Assembly (NCBI RefSeq): GCF_000226565.1
Contig: NC_016041.1
Coordinates: forward strand, 2,790,001 to 2,854,000
DNA length: 64,000 nt
From: Glaciecola nitratireducens FR1064
GTDB lineage: Bacteria; Pseudomonadota; Gammaproteobacteria; Enterobacterales; Alteromonadaceae
Direction: 5' to 3'
Shown here: piece by piece, positions 24,490-33,226 of the stretch
Layout of the letters: each line of letters begins with the position of its first letter
How positions within the stretch are numbered: the stretch's first letter is position 1
Notes under the pieces: model-generated
Told to the model about the DNA's origin: nothing
The model's input: the letters and a program-made list of their open reading frames with translations, nothing else
Databases searched by the model: none
Position numbers and translations under genes: made by a program

Positions 24490-26892
24490 TTATTGACTTT
24501 TCGCTTTACGATTAATAATCGTAATACCCTCGGTATATGTTACATTTAGATTGTCTTCGTTTTCTTCGAATATCATTGCTTCTCCTGCTTTTTCAGAAAC
24601 GAATACAATCGTGGTTGCGCCTTCTATGGAATCGATAACCTTCAAATTGTTGTGGTTATTTAATATTGACACGATCGCAAAATCTTCAACAATCCATAAC
24701 TTAAAGTCAGTGGCGATTTTTATTAACTTAGGCACTTTAAAACTGCCAGGTCGTAAAATTGTCAATGACGAAGCTTTCTTACCGTTGATCGCAAACGGAA
24801 TCTCTAATCGCCAATCTGATTTATCATTCCAAGGCTTTACTTCATAGCCTCCATCAAAATTGCTGCCAATAGGAGTATCTAAGCTCGGTGTATTTCTAAC
24901 GAAATTTCGATACGTTGGCCCTCCAATTAACATAATGCCAAAGTCAATTGAACTAAGAGCAGCAACACTTAAGCTTGCATCACCTTGTTCAATAAAAAAA
25001 TCACGTGAATTTGTCATCGTTATACCGTCATTAGATTTACCCAATCGCGTTACCTCGCTGCCAAAAAGCGTGGGGCGTTCGGAAAAAAAGATCACGTTAA
25101 CTGAGGGGAGTTCAGTTGAAGTAGTTAAAACTTGATCGAATATTAGTACGCTATCTGCAGCAGAGATATAAGCAAAATTGCGAGTTACACGACTAACTTT
25201 GGTATCGTCCGAACTTGTTGAAAATTTAATGCTGTTATATGCGTTTGTTAGGTCAACGCTTAAACTAACATTGTTTTGACTATCAATCTCATACTTCAAT
25301 AATTCAGCTTTATGATATTTGCCACTATCAAAGCTATCCTGCCAATCCTGGAAGCTTTTCACTGAACTTCCTAAGCCGATAGGTATTCGTTGTCCACCGT
25401 CCGCATTTTTGATGCTATATTGGCGACTAGGTTTAAAAGTTTCATTAGGATTCATTACTTTTATTGTATTTTTAGCAATAGAGCGAGAAGCAAAATACAT
25501 CCTATTTTCTGTGTTCATGCCACTATACGCACTGGAATTCACAATCAATGGGGCATTTTTAAAAAGAGTGAAATGCCCAGCGTCATTATGTTGGTGATGC
25601 GTAAACATTTGGCTTGCTCGAAACTGAATAAAGGTATCTTTGGGGCCCCATCCACTTCGTATAACAACGTGATTACTATATCCCCTGCCGAATATTTCAC
25701 TTAATGGTAGCAGGTGACTCAAGGGCTCGAGCGTTACATCCTTATTCCCCATAATGTTTAAATTTTCCGAAAACCACATGTCCGACGCAATAATAGGAAG
25801 GTACATTTTATAGCCTCGCCAATATGCGCGCGAACCAAAACGCTGCACTAACAAACTTGCATACGAGTCTATTTCAGGAGAATTGGTAACAAGAGCGAGA
25901 TAGTCGATAACTTTTGACGTTTCGTCTTTTAGATCTACTCTAGGGCCTTCGTCCCCCCAACCTTGTATTGTCCAGTCTGGACGAGTATTGTAAATATGCC
26001 ACAACCCAATCCTTTGCTGTAAAACCTCAATGTCTTTTGTTGATTGTATGTTATCTACTACCGCATACTTAAAAGCCTCGAGCGCCATAACTATAGGGAG
26101 AGCTCTTGAATTTATCCAGTAATTATAGCCCTCGGGCCAAATTTCGACTTTTTTCAATGCCTGGTAAAAATCTTGATAATGACCAACCGCACGCGAAACT
26201 AGTGCCTTGTTTTCTAAAGAAGATCCGTCTAATTGGCTAGCTAAAATAATCGCGTTTGACGCAAGTACAGAGCGCCCATGAAAAAGAGATGCGCTGTCGC
26301 CATCTAGCTTGCTCAAATAACTGCCTAGCATGTTTCGAAGGATGCTTTGTAGCGTTTCTTCATTATCCTTCGATATGTCAAAGCTGTATTTCAAGAGTTC
26401 ATAAGCAATAACGAAAGTAAGAGCATTACCGTACGAACCAACTTCTCTTGGCACTTCAAATGAATAATTAAGAACTAAGTTCAAAAAAACTGATTCCTCT
26501 ATTTCACCTTCAATCGAACAGTAATAGACAATAAGCAACTTAAACTGGTTTGCGTTATCGCATGAGTACCCCATAGCTCGTTGTTTTTTTAAAATAGACA
26601 ATCTATCTAAAAAATAACGTTTAACACTCGGTTGGTTCATACTACTTAAAAAAGGGAATAACTTTGATTCATTCGAATTCTGCCAGTAAGTATTCCCATA
26701 CGTATTTTCATATTGTTTTTCGTAACTAATAAGTCGTTGCTGTTCCTCAACCACACCCAACTTCACTGCAGACTTATTCACAACTTCGTAGAGCGTATAA
26801 TTATAGTGCCGCATTAAAAAGCCAATAGCACCGCCCGCAACAAGCGAAAGTAAAATAAATATAACTAATAAAAAAATCGAAATTTTCTTCAT
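24490..26892 (-). CDS. Heparinase II/III-like polysaccharide lyase, membrane-anchored
   Basis: An 800-residue protein with an N-terminal hydrophobic anchor (residues 4-26, MKKISIFLLVIFILLSLVAG), which places the rest in the periplasm or outside. Residues ~130-400 look like the alpha/alpha-toroid ('IWPEGYNYWINSRALPIVM' at 251), and 'TFIQFRASQMFTHHQHNDAG' ending near 439 with 'HF' following is the H-x-H-x-D-x-GHF signature of the heparinase II/III domain. Beta-sandwich sequence follows to the end. Such enzymes cleave uronic-acid-containing chains by elimination; in a synthesis locus one would trim or clear polymer, as AlgL does. It overlaps the acyltransferase upstream by 4 bp. Substrate unknown. 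Confidence 0.85.
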   Translation of the reverse strand: MKKISIFLLVIFILLSLVAGGAIGFLMRHYNYTLYEVVNKSAVKLGVVEEQQRLISYEKQYENTYGNTYWQNSNESKLFPFLSSMNQPSVKRYFLDRLSILKKQRAMGYSCDNANQFKLLIVYYCSIEGEIEESVFLNLVLNYSFEVPREVGSYGNALTFVIAYELLKYSFDISKDNEETLQSILRNMLGSYLSKLDGDSASLFHGRSVLASNAIILASQLDGSSLENKALVSRAVGHYQDFYQALKKVEIWPEGYNYWINSRALPIVMALEAFKYAVVDNIQSTKDIEVLQQRIGLWHIYNTRPDWTIQGWGDEGPRVDLKDETSKVIDYLALVTNSPEIDSYASLLVQRFGSRAYWRGYKMYLPIIASDMWFSENLNIMGNKDVTLEPLSHLLPLSEIFGRGYSNHVVIRSGWGPKDTFIQFRASQMFTHHQHNDAGHFTLFKNAPLIVNSSAYSGMNTENRMYFASRSIAKNTIKVMNPNETFKPSRQYSIKNADGGQRIPIGLGSSVKSFQDWQDSFDSGKYHKAELLKYEIDSQNNVSLSVDLTNAYNSIKFSTSSDDTKVSRVTRNFAYISAADSVLIFDQVLTTSTELPSVNVIFFSERPTLFGSEVTRLGKSNDGITMTNSRDFFIEQGDASLSVAALSSIDFGIMLIGGPTYRNFVRNTPSLDTPIGSNFDGGYEVKPWNDKSDWRLEIPFAINGKKASSLTILRPGSFKVPKLIKIATDFKLWIVEDFAIVSILNNHNNLKVIDSIEGATTIVFVSEKAGEAMIFEENEDNLNVTYTEGITIINRKAKSQ

Positions 26893-27965
26893 CGAGTCTT
26901 TTCAGCCCTGTTAACAAACTTGTTAATTAGAAATTTCTGAGATTTTTTTTCAACATATTGAAAACACAAGTGACTCAGTACTATTAGCAAAGCAAAGTAT
27001 AAAACTATCCAAATCAATGGCGTTTGTCCTTCTGGTAAAAACATCTTCATTACATCCCTAAGCAAATAATGCAGCATGTAAACTGAAAAGCTAATATCAC
27101 CTAGCCAACGCAAGGGGACTGGAACTTTGATATTATATGAAACCTCAAGCAAGGCGCAGAGCAACACGAGTATTGCAGATGCTAGCGCGATTACAACAAA
27201 CTCAGGAATCCTAAAATAATAGGAACACAAAACCACTAAAACAAACAACGCAGCCAAATTAGAACAAATTAAACCTCGCTCAGAAGAGACTAACATCAAT
27301 CTGTGATAAATATTCCACGTTAGTATTCCAATGAAAAACTCCAATGCACATCGAGTCACGCCGCTTAAAGGTAATCCATCGTCTATTGATGTAAAGTCCA
27401 TCGTGTGGAAGTAGAATGCTAACAAAGCACAACTAAACAAAACGCTGATAAGCAAACCAAAAAAACCTTTTAATGGCTTTACAAGTAAAAGCATTAAAGG
27501 AAACAAGCAGTAAGATAGAAATTCAACACTAATAGACCAAGAAGGTATATTCCAGGTCAAGGTACTTACAAAGCCCCAGCTATTTACTAAAAACAGGTTA
27601 GCAACAAAACTACCAACAGAAAACCTATTCAAATCAACTTCGCGACCGGTAGCGTAAAAGGCTAAAGGGATAATCAAATACAATAGCAACACAAAAACAT
27701 GCAAAGGATAAATTCTTGCAATTCGCTTAACGATAAAATCTCTAAACCGTGCTTTCTTGCTCAAAAACGCCTGCTGATAACTTAGCGCTATTACGAAACC
27801 ACTAAGAATAAAAAACAAATCAACAGCTAGGTAACCTACCGAAAAGAAACTAATTAAACTGGAGTGGAGATGTTCATCAAGACGACCACCAATATGGTAA
27901 AAAACCACCCACAAGGCGGCAAATCCTCGAATACTAGTGAGCAGATCTAAACTTTGTTTTTTCAA
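26889..27965 (-). CDS. Acyltransferase-3 family membrane O-acyltransferase
   Basis: A 358-residue protein with about ten membrane segments. 'DLLTSIRGFAALWVVFYHIG' contains the conserved Arg and His, 'VGYLAVDLFFILSGFVIALSY' near 43 and 'NIPSWSISVEFLSYCLFPLML' near 140 complete the family pattern. It would acylate the exopolysaccharide or its lipid-linked unit. It begins 32 bp inside the preceding ligase gene and ends overlapping the lyase start by 4 bp, so it belongs to the tightly packed leftward operon. It looks intact. This is the third gene of its kind in the window (with 5014 and 20629). Confidence 0.9.
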   Translation of the reverse strand: MKKQSLDLLTSIRGFAALWVVFYHIGGRLDEHLHSSLISFFSVGYLAVDLFFILSGFVIALSYQQAFLSKKARFRDFIVKRIARIYPLHVFVLLLYLIIPLAFYATGREVDLNRFSVGSFVANLFLVNSWGFVSTLTWNIPSWSISVEFLSYCLFPLMLLLVKPLKGFFGLLISVLFSCALLAFYFHTMDFTSIDDGLPLSGVTRCALEFFIGILTWNIYHRLMLVSSERGLICSNLAALFVLVVLCSYYFRIPEFVVIALASAILVLLCALLEVSYNIKVPVPLRWLGDISFSVYMLHYLLRDVMKMFLPEGQTPLIWIVLYFALLIVLSHLCFQYVEKKSQKFLINKFVNRAEKTR

Positions 27966-29226
27966 GCGTAGATTTCTCCAAAATTGAATAGTGTGAAATG
28001 GTAAGTGCTATTATCGTAAAGATTAGAGGCTGATACGCGATACTGATAAAAGCGCCTCCAACGCAGAATATAATAATAGCGTGGTTCATGTGCATAGCTA
28101 AATCTTTCGACCAATCATCATAAACAGTTGAACGCATTATTTTACGATTGGTCATAAAAGCAAGGAAAAGCATAAAAAAGTAAATGAAAAAACCACCATA
28201 ACCCTGTTCACCCAACAGCTGAAAGTAAATACTGTGGTAGGCTTTTGAGTTTGACAGATAAAAGTCCTCAGTATACTTGTTTAATTGCCCTTTATTGGCA
28301 ATAAAAGACCAAAACCCGCCCCCCATAATTGGTTTAGTGGCAACGTAATCTATAGTCCACTTCCAAACTACCACGCGCCCCATTGCCGAACTTTCCTCAC
28401 TTACGTTCTCCATTGTTCCCATTCGCTCTTTCCATGAATCAGGTGCAAAGTAGATAAAAGCAATAGCGCAAATAATCAAGACAGGAATAATCTTTAAAAT
28501 ATTTTTTGGTTTAATAAAATAAATAGCAATATATGCCGCAAGCGCCACCAGACCAGTTCTAGCAGACGTGCCAATGACGGTGCCCAAACATAATATGAGC
28601 GCGCCATACCATAGGTAATTTTTACCCTGCAGTTGAGTTATTAAAGTGATGTGCTTTTTTAAGAAAAAAATGATTGGCATCGCCACAACTGCGAATGTAG
28701 CGAGTGTTGAACTCTCTGCCATCCCAGAGTTTCCTCCGCCAACAATCAAAGTATTGCCATAACCTCCGCCGCCAGTAAGAGTTTTGGCACCCGCTGAAAT
28801 TATGTAAAAGCTCAAGGAAGAAATAAGTACAAGTATCATAAATTCAAGTTGCTTCCGTGTTTGTATTACAAATAACAAAAAGAACGCCATCAACACGGTT
28901 TTAAATGTAGTATCCCAAACTACCCAAGCAATGAAAGGAAATTGCGCATTATAAGTGGATAACGTGATCCAAACCGCAAACAGCACTAAAAAGAAGGGCA
29001 CTGCTTTTTGATGTGGCACTGATAATTTACGAAAACCTAAAACTAAGCTGATAAAGCACACTAGCGCCATGTATAAGGAGAGTGACTTGCCAGCCAAAAA
29101 ACCAAAAACAATGGTTTGTGGGGCCATTGTGTTAACCCATAAATAACCAGCAAAAGAAATATAGGGGCGAATTAGGCCAAAAATAGTAAATAAAATAAAT
29201 ACACCTAGTATCAAAAAATCAGTCAC
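27934..29226 (-). CDS. O-antigen ligase/polymerase-like protein, exosortase A-associated
   Basis: A 430-residue membrane protein with about eleven hydrophobic segments. 'GLIRPYISFAGYLWVNTMAP' near the start, 'TLTGGGGYGNTLIVGGGNSG' near 150 with 'MAESSTLATFAV' after it, and 'SNSKAYHSIYFQLLGEQGYGG' near 334 match the O-ligase-like (Wzy/WaaL superfamily) protein found beside exosortase A. It probably polymerises or ligates lipid-linked glycan on the periplasmic side. It starts three bases after the small membrane-protein gene ends and overlaps the acyltransferase by 32 bp. This is the only polymerase/ligase candidate in the window. Confidence 0.85.
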   Translation of the reverse strand: MTDFLILGVFILFTIFGLIRPYISFAGYLWVNTMAPQTIVFGFLAGKSLSLYMALVCFISLVLGFRKLSVPHQKAVPFFLVLFAVWITLSTYNAQFPFIAWVVWDTTFKTVLMAFFLLFVIQTRKQLEFMILVLISSLSFYIISAGAKTLTGGGGYGNTLIVGGGNSGMAESSTLATFAVVAMPIIFFLKKHITLITQLQGKNYLWYGALILCLGTVIGTSARTGLVALAAYIAIYFIKPKNILKIIPVLIICAIAFIYFAPDSWKERMGTMENVSEESSAMGRVVVWKWTIDYVATKPIMGGGFWSFIANKGQLNKYTEDFYLSNSKAYHSIYFQLLGEQGYGGFFIYFFMLFLAFMTNRKIMRSTVYDDWSKDLAMHMNHAIIIFCVGGAFISIAYQPLIFTIIALTISHYSILEKSTLEKTKFRSAH

Positions 29227-29228
29227 GT

Positions 29229-29372
29229 TTATTTGCTCTCATCTTTTATTTTTTGTACTTTATTTTTTATTTGTTTTTTATTGTCGGCTTCACTCTTCTC
29301 GTACTTCCAAAGCTGATAAATACTCCAACAAATAACAAAATTCGACACTAAAATGGCTAGCTTATCAATCAT
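29229..29372 (-). CDS. Small single-pass membrane protein
   Basis: Forty-seven codons: 'MIDKLAILVSNFVICWSIYQ' then 'LWKYEKSEADNKKQ' and a Lys-rich tail to KDESK. One hydrophobic helix (residues 5-22) is followed by a charged, probably coiled tail. The AAGG about 12 bases before the ATG is a reasonable SD. It fits exactly between the CapK-like gene (3 bp gap) and the ligase gene (2 bp gap) in an otherwise packed operon, which argues that it is real. Function unknown; it could be a small partner of the ligase. Confidence 0.6.
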   Translation of the reverse strand: MIDKLAILVSNFVICWSIYQLWKYEKSEADNKKQIKNKVQKIKDESK

Positions 29373-29375
29373 CTT

Positions 29376-30722
29376 TTATTCAACCTTACAAATAACATAC
29401 CGATACTTACCCGATTTTTCAGGCGTCAGCGCAGCAACAGAGAACACTTGAACATCCACCGAGTCACCTAATCGTTGTTTTAATCCATCAACAATGTAAT
29501 GCTCTATAGCGCTACTCATTTCCGTGGTTGGCACAACCTCAACATCAACTTTACCTAAGCTATGTTGAGTAATCTTAAACTCCTCAATACCATCAACTTC
29601 TCGCAGTACATAAATTAGCGACAAGCCATGCATTTTTGTTCCGTCAGTTTTGTAAACAAAGTCTGTACTGCGTCCTTGAATATTTTCTAATATAGGCAAA
29701 CCTCGTCCACACCCGCAAACTCGCTTGGAATAACTGGCAATATCGCCTGTTCTATATCGAATAAACGGAAAGTCTGACGTGGCCAAGTGAGTCACAACAA
29801 TCTCGCCTTCTTCACCATCAGGAAGCGGTTGTAGGTCGTCCCCCACAATCTCTACCACTATATCTTCAGCCGAAACATGTAAATTGCCTTTAGGGCACTC
29901 GTGCGCAATAAAACCAGCATCGCGGCCACCATAGCCATTTGCCACAGGCGCATTAAAAGCTTTTTCAATGTCTTGGCGTTGGTAGTCGTACAGACGCTCT
30001 GAAGTCACAAAAACCACTTTTATACCGCATTTGCTCATATCAATTTGTTTTTCAATGGCTTTTTTAGCTAACATGGCAAAAACGGAAGGGTAACCGAACA
30101 GCATCTTGGGGCGTTTCGACTTAATTTCATCCAAGAACGTCATCACGCTAGCATCCGATAAGTCAAAGGCAGGGATCAGGTGTGTTCTTAAAAATTTGTC
30201 GCGTATGGCTTTTACCTTATCTTGACTATTCAGTTCAATCGGCGAGCCCCAAGCAACAATTTCTGTATCGCCAATGTCAACATCCCACCAGCGTGTGGCG
30301 CGCCACTTTTCGGCTACGTCGTGGCTAACTCTTTCCTTACCTAATAAAAAGAGTAAAGGGTTACCGCTTGACCCTCCAGTGCTAAATTTACTGACCGATT
30401 TAGCATTTTTGGAAAGCAATTCTTCAAAATTTTCTTTAATTACCGACTTTGTCATAAACGGCAATTTTGATAAGTCAGCCGCTGTCTTAATATCACTGGG
30501 TGAGAGCTTATTATTATCGAACAGTTTTTTTACAAAGGTATTGTTAATATACAGCCCAGACAGAAACTGCTGTAGCTTATCATTTTGCAGCGCTAGCAGT
30601 TTGTCTGTTGATAACCATTGCGACTCCTCTAGCTGCTTGCGAATACTAACAGTGTCATGTTTTTTAAGTTTTTCATGCAATGGAAAAAAAACATTGGCAA
30701 CAAATTTTGTATAAAGACTCAT
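29376..30722 (-). CDS. CapK/PaaK-like adenylate-forming enzyme
   Basis: A 448-residue protein of the phenylacetate-CoA-ligase/CapK type. 'SVSKFSTGGSSGNPLLFLLG' near 110 is the ATP-binding P-loop (TGGSSGNP), 'VANGYGGRDAGFIAHECPKG' near 262 holds the adenylate-binding GYG, and 'FPFIRYRTGDIASYSKRVCGCGRGLP' near 318 the RYRTGD motif with a nearby Cys cluster. Such proteins in capsule and exopolysaccharide loci probably activate a carboxylic acid for attachment to sugar, though no reaction is proven. It lies after the glycosyltransferase gene with a 3 bp gap. No membrane segment. Intact. Confidence 0.85.
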   Translation of the reverse strand: MSLYTKFVANVFFPLHEKLKKHDTVSIRKQLEESQWLSTDKLLALQNDKLQQFLSGLYINNTFVKKLFDNNKLSPSDIKTAADLSKLPFMTKSVIKENFEELLSKNAKSVSKFSTGGSSGNPLLFLLGKERVSHDVAEKWRATRWWDVDIGDTEIVAWGSPIELNSQDKVKAIRDKFLRTHLIPAFDLSDASVMTFLDEIKSKRPKMLFGYPSVFAMLAKKAIEKQIDMSKCGIKVVFVTSERLYDYQRQDIEKAFNAPVANGYGGRDAGFIAHECPKGNLHVSAEDIVVEIVGDDLQPLPDGEEGEIVVTHLATSDFPFIRYRTGDIASYSKRVCGCGRGLPILENIQGRSTDFVYKTDGTKMHGLSLIYVLREVDGIEEFKITQHSLGKVDVEVVPTTEMSSAIEHYIVDGLKQRLGDSVDVQVFSVAALTPEKSGKYRYVICKVE

Positions 30723-30725
30723 TTA

Positions 30726-31952
30726 CTAATCCTTTCCTTCCAGTGAAGCACGCTCTAATGAGAAATGCTCCAACGCATTGTCAAATACCTGCTTTAACGC
30801 ACTTACTCGATTGTTCCAGTGATTATCACTAGCATACTGCACAAGCATGTTTTTATCCCAAGTCTTTTCAAGTGCTGTCAACGTGGCTTTTTTTAAGGCT
30901 TCTGAGTCACCAAAAGGAACAATAAAACCAATATGATCATTACATATCACCTCGCTGTTACCGCCAACATCTGTTGCAACAACGGGTGTAGCACAAGACA
31001 GCGATTCAAGAAAAACATTTGCCCACCCTTCATTCGCTGTCGGTAACACAAATAAATCAGCTGCAGACAAGTAATCCGTTAACTCATTGGATGGTTTGGG
31101 TCCCATAAATTTAACGTTATTAATTAAGCCTAAGTCAATCACTTGGCGCCTTAAGTCAGGCTCATTATTGCCCTCAGCAGTGGCACCGCCCACAATCAAA
31201 TAAACAAGGTCTGGATAATTTTGTAATACCGCAGGTAAAATTTCTAACACCCGATGAAAACCTTTCCGTGGCACTAAACCACCCACGGTAATCAGCACCT
31301 TCGTGCTGGCGTTTATACCTTGTTTGCTTTTTGCTTGTGCTTTGTCTTGAGCAAAAAACTTCTCGGTATCTATACCGTTTCCAATAACGGTTATTTTGTT
31401 AGCTTGCGCACCGTTGGCTACTGCTAACTCTTTTAACGAGGTGGAAACTGTCACTAACTTAGTGGCGCTGTTCCAAGCTTGTTGAACTTTGTTTCTTAAC
31501 TTAGGCGACTCAAGATGTTTCTTCTCGGTACCTCTTAACGTAATAGTACTGGGTATTCGAAGGTTGCTCGCAATCTGTGTGGCGGCAAATCCGTCAGGAT
31601 AAGAAAAGTGACTATCTATCGCATTGATATCGTATGTTTTATTTAATTTTTGAATAAACCGCTGACTAAACAAACGCATAAAGAATCCGTCAAAACGCCG
31701 TCCAACAGAAGGAAACGATAAAAATCGAGGATAATACACTTCAATACCGTCAACTATTTCCATTGCGGCGGGCATAAGTCGGTAATCAGGAAAAACAAGT
31801 CGCAGGAAGCTCTGCAGCGGAAACCACGGTACCGGGCTTACCACTTTAATTTCAGCAAACTCAGCCATTCTTTTTGCGCGTTCTTTTACAAACAAGCCCG
31901 CGTGGGGCCTTACGCTAGAGGGAAAAAGAGAGCTAAAAACCAGTATATTCAC
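30726..31952 (-). CDS. GT4 family glycosyltransferase
   Basis: A 408-residue GT-B enzyme. 'NILVFSSLFPSSVRPHAGLFVKERA' opens the N-terminal domain, 'ITLRGTEKKHL' near 138 and 'VLITVGGLVPRKGFHRVLEIL' near 213 mark the two domains, and 'ANEGWANVFLESLSCATPVV' near 306 is the E-x7-E donor-phosphate motif, followed by ATDVGGNSEVI. It overlaps the next upstream glycosyltransferase (31949) by 4 bp. It should add one sugar to the lipid-linked unit at the inner face of the membrane. It is intact; the donor sugar is unknown. Confidence 0.9.
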   Translation of the reverse strand: MNILVFSSLFPSSVRPHAGLFVKERAKRMAEFAEIKVVSPVPWFPLQSFLRLVFPDYRLMPAAMEIVDGIEVYYPRFLSFPSVGRRFDGFFMRLFSQRFIQKLNKTYDINAIDSHFSYPDGFAATQIASNLRIPSTITLRGTEKKHLESPKLRNKVQQAWNSATKLVTVSTSLKELAVANGAQANKITVIGNGIDTEKFFAQDKAQAKSKQGINASTKVLITVGGLVPRKGFHRVLEILPAVLQNYPDLVYLIVGGATAEGNNEPDLRRQVIDLGLINNVKFMGPKPSNELTDYLSAADLFVLPTANEGWANVFLESLSCATPVVATDVGGNSEVICNDHIGFIVPFGDSEALKKATLTALEKTWDKNMLVQYASDNHWNNRVSALKQVFDNALEHFSLERASLEGKD

Positions 31953-33178
31953 TGTTGCTTCCCTTGCACTTTTTTACCTGTTAAACGCTCATAAATTGGC
32001 AAATAATTACTCACCGACACTTTCCAGTTTCTCACTTCTTTCACAAAGCTTAAGCCATTATCTAAAATTCCTGCGTGCTCTTTACCTGATATTTCTATAA
32101 TCTTTTCAGCCAGCTCTTTTTCATCATCAGCAGCAAACAAATATCCATTGCTGCCATCTTCAATCAACTCTTTATGTCCCCCTACATCCGAGGCAAGCAC
32201 CAACTTCTTCTGCGCCATTGCCTCTAAAGGTTTCAGTGGTGTGACTAATTCCGTTAAGCGCATTGATTTGCGTGGGAATACCAACAGGTCAACAAGGTCG
32301 TAATAATTAGCCACTTCGGCATGAGCAACTCTGCCGGTAAAGATAATTTTATCTTCAACCTTCAGCTCTTTAGCTAAAGCTTTTAAATTAGCGTCTTGAG
32401 GGCCGCCACCCACTAATAATAGGCTAAAAGGCTTATCACTTGAAGCCAAGGTGTGCATGGCTCGCACTAATATATCTAGTCCTTCGTAGGCGTAAAAAGA
32501 ACCAATAAAACCAAGCACAAAAGCATCGCCCATATTGAGCTTGTCGCGCAATGCCTGCTTGGCGCTTTCATCCGGTGTTCTGTGAATAAACTTATCCAGT
32601 TCAACCGCATTTGGAATGAGCGTTATTTTGCTGCTCGCTACGCCCCTGGCAATCAAATCGTCTTTCAGGCCTTGGCATATTACGGTAACGGCATCAGCAT
32701 TTTTAACCACATTACTTTCCATTGCGCGTGTTAAGCGGTAGCGTAAGTCGCCTTCTTTACAGGTGCCGTGATCAACTGCGGCATCTTCCCAAAAAGCCCT
32801 TATTTCATACACAAATGGAATACCAAACTTCTTTGCCGCCCAATTAGCAGCTACGCCGTTTAATGAAGGAGAGTGCGCGTGAATAATGTCTGGATTTTCC
32901 GTTTTAATCACTTTGACTAAGGACTTCTTTAAGCTCGAAATAATTGCCATTTGACCAATCAAAGGCAGCTTGCTAAAAAAACCAGTAGGTACTTCACTTC
33001 GATAAAAAATGAGCTCGTCAATGGTTTCAGGATTAGTAGAAAAATCGCCTTGTTTAGCGCTTGTCACATGCACAGTGTCAATCCCAAAGCCGTGCTGCTG
33101 CTCTAAAATAGCTTTGGTCCTGAAAGTGTAACCACTGTGCAGGGGTATGGAGTGGTCTAACACGTGCAATACTTTCAC
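31949..33178 (-). CDS. GT4 glycosyltransferase, exosortase A-associated type
   Basis: A 409-residue GT-B enzyme. The start 'MKVLHVLDHSIPLHSGYTFR' is characteristic of the third sugar transferase found at exosortase A loci (the Daro_2409 kind). 'NPDIIHAHSPSLNGVAANWAA' near 95, 'FVLGFIGSFYAYEGLDILVRA' near 222 and 'ELVTPLKPLEAMAQKKLVLA' near 309 (the E-x7-E region) follow. It would add a sugar of the conserved core of the exopolysaccharide unit. It overlaps the following gene by 4 bp, and a 48 bp gap separates it from the amidotransferase gene upstream. Intact. Confidence 0.9.
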   Translation of the reverse strand: MKVLHVLDHSIPLHSGYTFRTKAILEQQHGFGIDTVHVTSAKQGDFSTNPETIDELIFYRSEVPTGFFSKLPLIGQMAIISSLKKSLVKVIKTENPDIIHAHSPSLNGVAANWAAKKFGIPFVYEIRAFWEDAAVDHGTCKEGDLRYRLTRAMESNVVKNADAVTVICQGLKDDLIARGVASSKITLIPNAVELDKFIHRTPDESAKQALRDKLNMGDAFVLGFIGSFYAYEGLDILVRAMHTLASSDKPFSLLLVGGGPQDANLKALAKELKVEDKIIFTGRVAHAEVANYYDLVDLLVFPRKSMRLTELVTPLKPLEAMAQKKLVLASDVGGHKELIEDGSNGYLFAADDEKELAEKIIEISGKEHAGILDNGLSFVKEVRNWKVSVSNYLPIYERLTGKKVQGKQQ

Positions 33179-33226
33179 ATTTAATCCTTACTAATTCATT
33201 CGTTCAAATGTTAGCCAAACTTGCGG

